From the NCBI GenBank assembly GCA_030704615.1, contig CM060732.1, forward strand, positions 21,018,001 through 21,082,000: DNA of 64,000 nucleotides. Direction: 5' to 3'. The position numbers and the translations under genes were made by a program. Below, in pieces: positions 1 through 8,310 of this stretch (the first letter of the stretch is position 1; every line of letters begins with the position of its first letter). The notes under the pieces are model-generated. The model did not search any database and had not been told where the DNA came from. It worked only from the letters and a program-made list of their open reading frames with translations. The DNA is from Takakia lepidozioides. Its lineage: Eukaryota; Streptophyta; Takakiopsida; Takakiales; Takakiaceae.

Positions 1-59
1 CTTATGATGACCTGGAAGCATATTTGTTTTTCAGCCGTGCCAGCCTTGAATGGATGCAG
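1..59 (+). CDS. starch synthase (class IV-like, GT5) partial exon, copy A
   Basis: The first 59 bases read in frame as YDDLEAYLFFSRASLEWMQ and end at a plausible donor (CAG|GTCTGA). In plastid starch synthases the matching stretch follows the N-terminal ADP-glucose-binding domain and precedes the HxHDW region. These enzymes transfer glucose from ADP-glucose to growing glucan chains, and class IV is tied to granule initiation. Only the 3' end of one exon is visible; the rest lies upstream of the window. The same exon end recurs at 34351-34409 with one residue changed (V for A), and there the exon is broken upstream. This copy may belong to the functional gene, but nothing more of it is in view. 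The following 1.5 kb behaves as intron plus a SINE. Confidence 0.6.
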
Positions 60-984
60 GTCTGAGCTGTTGCCCTTCACAACTTGATAACTTGACATGT
101 TTGCTCCATCAGCCCCTTGTGAAATTGATCATATTACAATTAGGTCAGAAATGGAATTCATGCTTTCTACAAAGCTAGATACTAGATAGTGTAAAGATTG
201 TTCAGACAAAAGTGTGGCTAGTTTGATATTGCTGCAGTCAAGAGGCCCAAACATTCAACCTTAGGAACTTTGTTCATTTGAGACCACTAACCCATCTATC
301 TCACCCCACTTTTATCGTTCTTCTTATACACACAGATCACAAAAACCCAACCAGACATAATTCATATCCATGAGTGGCAAATACTTGGCCTAGCAATCTA
401 CTGGGACATGTACCACCACATATATGATGAATATACCAGTTTCAGGCCCTCCAAGACTATGTTGTATGAGTTTAATCAGCTGAAAGTAATCTTTGCACAA
501 TGTTTTTTTCAATAATGTATCTTCGGATATATGGTCGTTATCCTGAATTATATCAAAATGTTAATGTCCACAGTAAACCTCGAAAATCTGGGCATGTGCA
601 ACACTTTAAATCGCAAGATATGCTTTAAATAAAGACAAAATAAATTATGAACGCTGGAACAAATATGCATTAAAAAACAATTTTTTTTTCATGAAAACAT
701 TACAAATGAAAATCCAAACAATTTGAAATCTAAACCAATCAAAAACAAAGATAAAAGAGAAATCATGTAAACAACATTCATAATCCAAATCTAGTTGTTG
801 TATCAAAACGAGCCACAATTTCTCTCTCTTTTGATGGATCTTATTTTAGATTTTTTCCAAGGCAGTGTCCCCTTTCTCAGCCTCCATGGCTTGTCATGTG
901 AGGTTATTTTTCCCTCAGCAATATATTTTGGTCTATCCCATACATTGTATTTTAATTGAAAAGAAAAACGAGCCACATAAGTTA

Positions 985-1180
985 CCCACCTAGGGTTGGT
1001 AGCTCGGTTGGATAAGTGCACTGTGTGTCACCCTTGCAGGGTTCAAATCATACCACTTTGGTCCTGAGGGTCCTAACCGGTTGGTCTGGGGGTGACGTTT
1101 CCCCCTTGTGTGCCCAATGCGTTATCTTAAAGGGGTTTAATTTTTCCCCTTTAAATATAATCTAAAAAAAACATTCCCTA
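985..1180 (+). mobile_element. tRNA-derived SINE, copy A
   Basis: The head resembles a tRNA: an A-box-like TAGCTCGGTTGG and, about 45 bases on, a B-box-like GGGTTCAAATC. A short non-tRNA body follows, with the family signature of a GGTTAATTTTTCCCC-like stretch, and the tail is A-rich. A related copy lies at 55685-55895. It has no acceptor-stem pairing or CCA context that would make it a working tRNA gene. It was inserted before the segmental duplication, since both duplicates carry it. Confidence 0.75.
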
Positions 1181-1607
1181 AGTTAGATGGGTGACATGGG
1201 CCCAAAGCTGAAAAAACCATTGGCCCCTAATAGAAAAGTCGATTCAAAAGCTTAGACAGATGCAAAATGGTTTCAACTGGACATGATCTTGTTACCTAAC
1301 CTCCACCCAAAAAGACAACTGCTACCCAATCCAAAAAATCTTTAAATCCCAAAACTCTTTGTCGTTCAATGTGGAACATGATACATATTTATTATTAGGA
1401 ACACAAATCTGTGAAGTTTTTGAAGGGTTTGGATGAAATGATAACAACCATCCATCTTGAGAATTATTGAAAATAATATTTTGTCGATACTCTTATAAAG
1501 GTATCATGTCGAAGTTGGGATGTCTGTTTGATAGATGTTTAATATATCAAACTCTTATACGTTAATACTCTTACAGTGGTATCATATTTGATGTAGATAC
1601 ATAGCCA

Positions 1608-2024
1608 GCGTAGCTACGGCGTGAGCCCAGCCCCGTGAGCCTGGGAGCTGAGCTCACGTTGTAGCTGCAAAGCGTGAGCTAAGCTCACGCTTCAGGGAAG
1701 CGTGAGCGGCACAAATCTGCTGGAGAAGCAGGTCCTATAAGCGAGGATTGCAGGAAGAGGGCCTATTACCGTGGACAAAACAAAGGGGGCCACCATGCAC
1801 CATGTCTGCAATGCCTGCACAAAAAGAGGAATATGAAAATATGGCAGATTTGAGCTCAGAATGATTGACACGCTTTATTTCAATTCACAGATAGACGCTT
1901 ACAATGAATGGCATGTGCATTTGCCCTGGTTCCGCGAACGAAATGTATGTGTTTGTCCTAAATGCAAAGTCTTTACACGGTAACCTGGAAACCAGCATGG
2001 GAAGCGGGCATGGTTCGTATGTGT
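1608..2024. other. non-coding spacer with a perfect palindrome
   Basis: No coding sequence is recognised. At 1670-1692 there is a perfect 11-bp inverted repeat around a single A (arm AAGCGTGAGCT), in a GC-rich patch where GTGAGC/GCTCAC words recur (1620-1720). The patch begins exactly where the segmental duplication ends. Confidence 0.6.
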
Positions 2025-3607
2025 TCAAAGAGAATTTGGCGGAGCCCTACGTGAGGTGTCCCGCTGCAGAAGGGTGATTACTTCTCCGTAGCCTAGTGTG
2101 GCTTGGTGAATGAATTGGTCTCTCTTACCGTCGCAGCACATAATTACAAGGTATATGTAATATTGATGCTTGCAGGGGACCCACTTCCCTCTCATGTCGA
2201 GAGCGCCCTCACGCATCGTTACAAAATCCGGACAAGTGCACGTAGGGAAATTCCCCATGGTAACCTGATATTCTTTGCCATGAAGAACTGTGCCAATAGA
2301 CAGCACTGTGTAAATCCGTCCATACCCCGGGGCAGGGACTTTGGTGATACGAGTCACCCGAACCTGCAAAATTCTAGCCGATTCCATCTTGCATTCGTGA
2401 TCTGCACCCGAAACGACATGGCGCACTGTTTTTCCATCTCTTTTTGTTGGGTGGGAGTTGGCACCGGGTGGAGGCATTGCCGGAGCATGTGGCACATCTG
2501 TGCCGACAGTGCATGAGGGCACCACCCGGGACCGTGCAAGACAGAACCCTCCCTCCTCCAGCATGCTTATCTCGGTTGATGACAACGACGTCCCAAGTTT
2601 CACAGGCCGAATTGCGGGGGGAGGGGGCTTCATTATCACCGAAGGACGAACTGTTCCCTTGACGCATCGTGCCATATCGTCTGGGCAGAACCAGAACTTG
2701 TGGTCCTTTGACTCCCCACTATGACAAGGTCGGAACAACCCTGTGAATGTTGGAGCTGGAGTCCCTCTAGAGCCTTTGCATATTTTTGATTTGCATTTCT
2801 TGAAAGAGGGGGTCCAAATTGCCATGCAAGCCACTCTAGATCGTGGTGGGGTGCGTTCTATATGCCACTCACTATCAATGCAATCAGATTTATGCACCAT
2901 GGCCACCACCTCCTCCAATGGGATTCCTGTTGTTGTGCTTGCATGATCTGCACCTGCTCCACTGGAGGAGGACCCACTTGGGAAGGGGCGGGCACACGAC
3001 TTAGTCTGCACTGGAGACACCCTTGGTACAGAGAAATTGACCCTGTCCGGCCGATGTGAATCTCCATCCGACCCTTGGGAATCTCCATCCGACCCTGGAG
3101 GAGTGTTCAATTTCCTTTTGCATGATCCAAATCTTTCCTCGCCTTCCAAATGGGGGAGCCTGGATTGCAAAGGGGAGCCTTCAGTGCACCTGTTCAGAGC
3201 TCCGGCTATCTTCGATGGGTCTCCGGACCTACTCGCAGCCCTTATCATCAACAAAGTTGTATCAGGGCCCTTGCCTCCGCCCCGTCCCATCAGAAAATTG
3301 CGGTACCTGGTTTGTTGTGTAAGAGCCCGCACCATGTCATCAGCAATGGCCACATACAAGTCACATCCTGCTTTGGTAGACTGCTGCCAGGCTTGTTGTA
3401 ATGGTTTTTCACCTCTTGAAGGAACTCTGGTCCGAAGGTTGGGTGTGCAATTCTCAGTTGTTTCACAAAAGCACTTATAATAGTCCTTCTTGTGGCGGTC
3501 ATCTCTTTCTGGATGTGACTCTCAACACCCTTTGTTGTCCTTCTCTCCTCAGGGGTAGAGCTGTAGTATTCCAGTTTGCCACGCTCTCTTGCATTTGCAA
3601 TGTCTTG
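2025..3607 (-). pseudogene. last exon of a GNHR/SWIM-domain gene
   Basis: Read leftward from 3607, after a pyrimidine-rich acceptor ending CTTGCAG, this exon encodes about 520 residues and stops at 2025. The reading frame slips by one base near 3400; downstream of that a single 444-residue frame is open. The C-terminus holds a SWIM-type zinc finger: CTCPDF, then about 20 residues, then PCKHQYY, which fits CxCx(n)CxH. SWIM domains occur in nucleic-acid-binding proteins and in MULE-type transposases. The middle is low-complexity and rich in S, G and P, with a CxxxH/WFCPDD patch (about 2640-2740) that could bind metal. I do not recognise the full-length family. It belongs with the exons at 3720-4617 and probably 6633-7060. 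Confidence 0.55.
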
Positions 3608-3719
3608 CTGCAAGGGAATACACGAGACTTGCATCAACCCAAGGGCAAGGGAAACAAACAGAAACAAGCATGTGGAAGTAGGAATATCAAAAGGCCAGAT
3701 GATGGAAGATGTATCTCAC

Positions 3720-4617
3720 CGCGTACATATACTCCATGAAAGCCTCACGGGTCAACGAGTACCACGTTTCTGATGTCTTGGAGCTTTCGCACTTCTTATA
3801 CGTCTATGCTGAAAGGATAGTCTTGAAGTTGGTCAAGGGCATCTGCCCGATCCTTTGTATCCTATACAATGTGTGAACCAGACTCATTTTGACATACGAT
3901 GTCTCCGTCCCTCTGCAGAATGATGTGTGAAAGTCAGAATGAAATTCAAGAACCGTCAACAGAGGACTGGAACCAAAGAACCACGGAACCACAAGTGGAA
4001 CATGTAGAATGAGAAACCAACATGTTCACATCATTCATTGCCGTCAGAAGACCCATCATGTTCCCGTCACAATCCAGCACCATCAATCGAACAGAGTAAT
4101 GCCACTCTTCCTCCTGTGAGTGCAGCCTCCCAATGACAGCCATCCATGCAAGCAACCGGTGGTTGCCATCCCAAACGTGAAACATCTTCCCTGAGAATGC
4201 CTGGGTGGAAGGTTTCCTGGAGAGAAGAAGTTCGAATGATTCGTTCACCTGTCTCCAAATGGGATCCCAAGAGTCCACGATTGACTCATCCACAAGAAAC
4301 TCATTGCCTCTGGAATCCTTTGTAGAAACGTAAAAGACTGCGGATCCATCCAAATACCCATGAACAAACTCAGCCTCCAGCTTCAGGATGTCCTTGATGA
4401 GGGGTGGACGAACGACGGGCATGGAAACCAACCTACACAGGGGAATCTTCAACCTCCCACCCGGGGCAAGCATACTTTGCACCACAAGCTGAGAGTTTAC
4501 CTTCTGACCCCCCAGCATCTCAGCAGCTTTGCTTTCATAGAACTCATCGTCCACATCAACAATGATCTCCTTCCCCTACCCCGAAGGGATCTCATCCGCC
4601 ACACTTTGCATCTTCTC
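3720..4617 (-). pseudogene. middle exon of the GNHR/SWIM-domain gene
   Basis: The exon starts at 4617 after an acceptor ending CTCTGCAG and ends at 3720 with donor GCG|GTGAGA, in the same phase as the exon at 3607. It encodes an acidic start (IIVDVDDEFYESKAAEM) and then a globular block containing FHVWDGNHRLLAWM (about 4140-4190). The DGNHR word resembles the D-G-x-H-R phosphate-binding motif of the ParB/sulfiredoxin fold; that likeness is inference from five residues. Breaks: a TAG codon near 4580, a frame change near 3990 and a TAG near 3812. The function is unknown. Its neighbours suggest a large nuclear protein, possibly itself derived from a transposon. Confidence 0.5.
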
Positions 4618-4654
4618 CTGCAGAGTTGTTCATTCAAATTGATATAAGAGAAAG

Positions 4655-6560
4655 GCATGAAACGATGGTGTTTTGAGCATGGCAGACAGGCCCTATGTGG
4701 CCCAATTTCTCATCAGAAAACAAGCAGTGTGGGGGCCGGAAATATTGTGCGTTGCCGCACAATGTTTCAGCTTCCAAATAGTGGTGTTTTGAACATGATA
4801 TTTGGCCATATGTGGCACATTTCCACCAAAAAACCAGGCAAAGAGGGGGCCAAAAAGGGGGCACAAACAGTGTGCGTTGCCGCACACTCTTCGTGCTACC
4901 AACTATGGGTGTTTTGAGCATGCATACTGGCCCTGTTTGGCCCAATTTCACATAGAAAAACAAGCAGAGAGGGGGCTCAAATAGTGTGCGTTGCCGCACA
5001 CTGTTTGAGCTTCCAATAAGGGTTCGTTTCAACCTGCCAGAGTGGCCCTATGTGGCCGATTTTCACATGAAAAAAAAACAATGACAAGGTGGGATCAAAC
5101 AGTGTGCGTTGACGCACACTGTTTGAGCTGCCAGGTAAGTGTGCATTGAACCTGCAAGACTGGCCCTATGTGGCCGATTTTCACATGAAAAAAACAATGA
5201 CAAGGTGGGCTCAAATAGTGTGCGTTGACGCACACTGTTTGAGTTGCCAGGTAAGTGTGCATTGAACCTAGCAGACTGGCCCTATGTGGCCGATTTTCAC
5301 ATGAAAAAAACAATGCAAGGTGGGCTCAAACAGTGTGTGTTGAAGCACACTGTTTGAGCTGCCGGGTAAGTGTGCATTGAACCTCAAAGAGATGCCCTAT
5401 GTGGCCGAATTTCAAATGAAAAAAACAATGACAAGGTGGGCTCAAAAAGTGTGCGTTGACGCACACTGCTGGAGCTGCCAGGAAATTGTTGATTGAACCT
5501 CATAGAGATACCCTATCTGGACGATTTTATTATGAAAAAAGCAGTGAGAAGGGGGGCTCGAACAGTGTGCGTGGGCGCACTGTTTGAGCTTCGAATTAGG
5601 GGTGGATTGAACCAGATATAGAGGCCCTTGTGTGCACCATTTCCACACCAAAAAACAAGGCACAAGGGGGGCTCAAACAGTGTGCGTTGACGCACACTGT
5701 TTGAGCTTCCAATTCGGGGTGGATTGAACCTGCCATAGTGGCCCTATGTGTTTTGAACATCAAAAAACAAGCAAAATGGGGGGCTCAAACAGTGTGCGGT
5801 GCCACACACTATTTGAGCTTCCAATTCGGGGTGGATTGAACCTGCCATAGTGGCCCCATGTGGCCGTTTTGAACATAAAAAAACAAGCAAAATGAGGGGC
5901 TCAAACAGTGTGTGGTGCCGCACACTGTTTGAGCTTCCAATTCGGGGTGGATTGAACCTGCCATAGTGGCCCTATGTGGCCGTTTTGAATATCAAAAAAC
6001 AAGCAAAATGGGGGGCTCAAACAGTGTGTGGTGCCGCACACTGTTTGAGCTTCCGATTCGGTGTGGATTGAACCTGCCATACTGGCCCTATGTGGCCATT
6101 TTGAACATCAAAAAACAAGCAAACTGGGGGGCTCAAACAGTGTGCGGTGCGGCACACTGTTTGAGCTTCCAATTCGGGGTGGATTGAACCTGCCATAGTG
6201 GCCCTATGTGGTCATTTTGAACATCAAAAAACAAGCAAAATGGGGGGCTCAAACAGTGTGCGGTGCCGCACACTGTTTGAGCTTCCAATTCGGGGGGGAT
6301 TCAACGTCCCATAGTGGCCCTATGTGGCCGTTTTGAACATGAAGGAAAATGGGGGGCTCAAACAGTGTGCGGTGCCGCACACAGTTTGAGCTTCCAATTC
6401 GGGGTGGATTGAACCTGCCATAGTGGCCCTATGTGGCCGTTTTGAACATCAAAAAACAAGCAAAAGGGGGGGCTCAAACGGTGTGCGTTGCCGCACACTG
6501 TTTGAGCTTCCAATTCGGGGTGGATTCAACCTGCCAGAGATGCCATGTATAGGCGGTTTT
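4655..6560. repeat. tandem array of ~116-bp units, each with a palindromic core
   Basis: Sixteen units run head to tail. Hairpin centres lie near 4754, 4879, 4993, 5111, 5227, 5342, 5458, 5573, 5689, 5800, 5917, 6033, 6149, 6265, 6374 and 6490, with a modal spacing of 116 bp. In the best units the core is a 36-bp inverted repeat with 17-bp arms (GCTCAAACAGTGTGCGG) and a 2-base loop. The rest of the unit carries words such as TGGCCCTATGTGGCCG and an A-rich tract. Left units have a GTTGCC or GTTGAC centre and right units GGTGCC, so the array expanded in stages. It lies between coding blocks of the same minus-strand gene and would be intronic if they belong together. Confidence 0.95.
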
Positions 6561-6632
6561 CATATCAAAATACAAGCACAACTGGGGTTCACATCACCAA
6601 TGAAGCACAAAGGTCGGTCTCAAACATTGTAC

Positions 6633-7060
6633 TTTTTTTTTGGCTGCTCCAGAAGACTCCCCAATCGCCGGAGACCCTTTGCGCTTCGGATTGCTCTCTA
6701 CGCCGAGCATGTTCTGGAGCATCTCCCCATCCTCTTTTCCACTATCTGGTTCTTCCTGAGGCCAGCATCAATATCTTCTTCGGCGTCCGTCTCTCCCTCG
6801 GATTCAATCTCCTCCTCACCTGTTCTTGGAAGTATTGCAGGCTGCTATTCTTCTCCAGATTCCTGCTCTTCCATCGCCAGACTTTCCTCTTTGCCCTCTT
6901 CTTCCTCCTTTTCCTCTTCGTCTACTCTTCCATCCTCATTCTATATCTAGCTCTATTCCTATCCCTAGTGCTCGTGAAGTATAACGACTTCCTTCTCTTC
7001 CTCCTCCGGTGGAAACAAGGGCTCCCCACGCTGCCTTTGGAGCTCTCCAGTTTGACGTTT
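6633..7060 (-). pseudogene. probable first exon (acidic, NLS-like) of the GNHR/SWIM gene
   Basis: Read leftward from about 7060 the frame gives a Q/E-rich stretch, PPEEEEKEVVILHEH, a run of five alternate TAG codons (complement of CTA at 6941, 6947, 6953, 6959 and 6965), then VDEEEKEEEEGKEES and further acidic sequence. After one frame slip near 6760 it ends with a basic, nuclear-localisation-like NPKRKGSPAIGESSGAAKKK. A possible donor (AAA|GTACAA) follows at about 6633. The composition is protein-like on this strand; the plus-strand reading is a poly-S/L shadow. Linking it to the exon at 4617 across the repeat array is inference. The start codon was not identified. Confidence 0.4.
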
Positions 7061-7148
7061 GCAACAAGCGTTGCTATGGCATGTAACCAAAGTAAAAATT
7101 GGACATTGTTAACCGTATTTGGATGCGGGTGTCATCATTGTGTGCTAA

Positions 7149-7284
7149 CGGAATTCATCTATTGTGTGCGAGCTGCGTTTTGTTGATTGGGAGTCCCTTT
7201 GTGTGCAGCGGGTTCAATACGTGCCAGCAGAGTTTGATGGGGACATCTTGTTTGAGCTCAACCCTCCCACGTCTTCCAGTGGAC
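7149..7284 (+). pseudogene. MULE-like transposase-derived gene, 5' part (split by retrotransposon)
   Basis: The frame ending FVDWESLCVQRVQYVPAEF followed by DGDILFELNPPTSSSG runs into the target-site duplication TGGAC (7280-7284) and resumes in the same frame at 20565 with LARLLQGMDKKHDGHPWCM. This shows that the Ty3 element landed in an open reading frame. The upstream limit is a TAA at 7146, so the true start or a splice acceptor (for example TGTGTGCAG at about 7208) lies at or after it. The gene diverges from the minus-strand GNHR/SWIM gene. Confidence 0.6.
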
Positions 7285-8271
7285 TGTCGAGCGGCTTTTA
7301 CTCACCCATCCCTTCGCTATCCGAGGTGGGAACTCCAAGATAGAAGAGTTGGAGATCTCTAAGCACTCAGCCCGCTCAGAACAATCAGGCATGACCTACA
7401 GCTAGTGTATCATGGGGGTGTTTCCTATTTGTACTCCTTCTCACATTCATGTTAGCAAGTTACCTTACTATCTGCAATTAAGTATCAGTTTGCTTTAGAA
7501 ATCTATCAAGTTCCATCCATTCATTCCACAACTTCACTCAGGTCTCTCTACACAGTGTGAGTATGAAGTATGTATCCGATTAATATCTACCAAGTATCAG
7601 GCTGAAGCCATGGTGTCTCTAATCTACTTGACATTACAATTCTACAGCTTGCATTCATCAAGTAACAACAGATCGTCACTTTTCCTACTCAAAGATGTGC
7701 TCTCCCTTCTATTTCCCCAGGCCCTGATGTCCGAAGTCCCCTCCCGTGAAGTGATGTCTCGACGTCCCCGCTCTTCGCTTTTTCTACCTACAAGCTGTTC
7801 TAACCGCTTTCCTAACTAACCGTCATCCCTGTAGTACACGTTCCTTTTTCAGATGTCATTCCCCCACCGTCATTCCCTGCCAATGATAACTGTTCCCTAG
7901 CTGTGCCGAGCTGTGACTGGCTGTATCAGGCTGTGACGGGCTGTGACTGGTTGTGTCGGGCTGTGTAGGGCTGTGCGAAGCTGTGGCGGCTGTATCGGGC
8001 TGTGACTGGCTGTGTTGGGCTGTGTCAACTGTGCGAAGCTGTGACGGCTGTGTCTGACTATGTCGACTGTGTCGGCTGTGTTGGACTGTGACGGGTTGTG
8101 ACGGCTGTGTTGACTGTGACTGGCTGTGTTGGACTGTGACGAGCTGTGTATCTCCCCCCTAAAGCCTGTTGTTGTCACCCCTAAGGCTCCTGTTGGTCTC
8201 AGTCTGTATAAAAATTAAGGGTACCCCACAGATCCCGTAAAAGCGTCTAAGTCCCAAGAAGCCCTCTAACA
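7285..8271 (-). repeat. 3' LTR of the Tat-like element
   Basis: 987 bp, TGT...ACA; the 3' LTR in the element's own direction. About 7905-8150 is a minisatellite of roughly 10-bp GGCTGTGACT-like units, which accounts for much of the length difference from the other LTR. A TATAAAAA word occurs near 8204 but on the plus strand, antisense to the element. Confidence 0.95.
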
Positions 8272-8291
8272 TTTACCCCTCCCCCTCTCAA
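8272..8291 (-). other. polypurine tract of the Tat-like element
   Basis: On the minus strand a GAGAGGGGGAGGGGTAAA run abuts the 3' LTR (TGTTAG...). This is where the plus-strand primer should form, and it confirms the minus orientation. Confidence 0.85.
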
Positions 8292-8310
8292 AAAGCCGTG
8301 TCTTCACGGT

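Larger units (their letters stand above)
1..1607. repeat. segmental duplication, copy A
   Basis: Matches 34351-36006 almost base for base, with scattered substitutions (a few percent by eye). The main length difference is about 41 bp missing here inside the SINE tail, between short CCTTT direct repeats. The match stops at ATAGCCA (1607), after which the two copies are unrelated. It contains the starch synthase exon end, intron-like sequence and one SINE. The left edge is cut by the window. Short ORFs here (for example at 803-1021, minus) recur in copy B only because of the duplication. Confidence 0.93.

Noticed and set aside
803-1021. 72-codon ORF (minus), repeated at 35172-35378, as a conserved small gene
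   Set aside because: Its second copy lies within the segmental duplication, so similarity reflects copying and not constraint.
990-1062. Functional tRNA gene
   Set aside because: A- and B-box-like words are present but stems do not pair convincingly, and the 3' body and A-rich tail match two other copies; it is a SINE.
6545-7186. 213-codon plus-strand ORF rich in L, S and F
   Set aside because: It is the shadow of an acidic (E/D-rich) minus-strand reading; GAA/GAG runs read as TTC/CTC on the plus strand.
7905-8150. CRISPR-like or regulatory repeat array
   Set aside because: Units are ~10 bp, variable, without spacers, and lie inside an LTR; it is a minisatellite in a plant retroelement.
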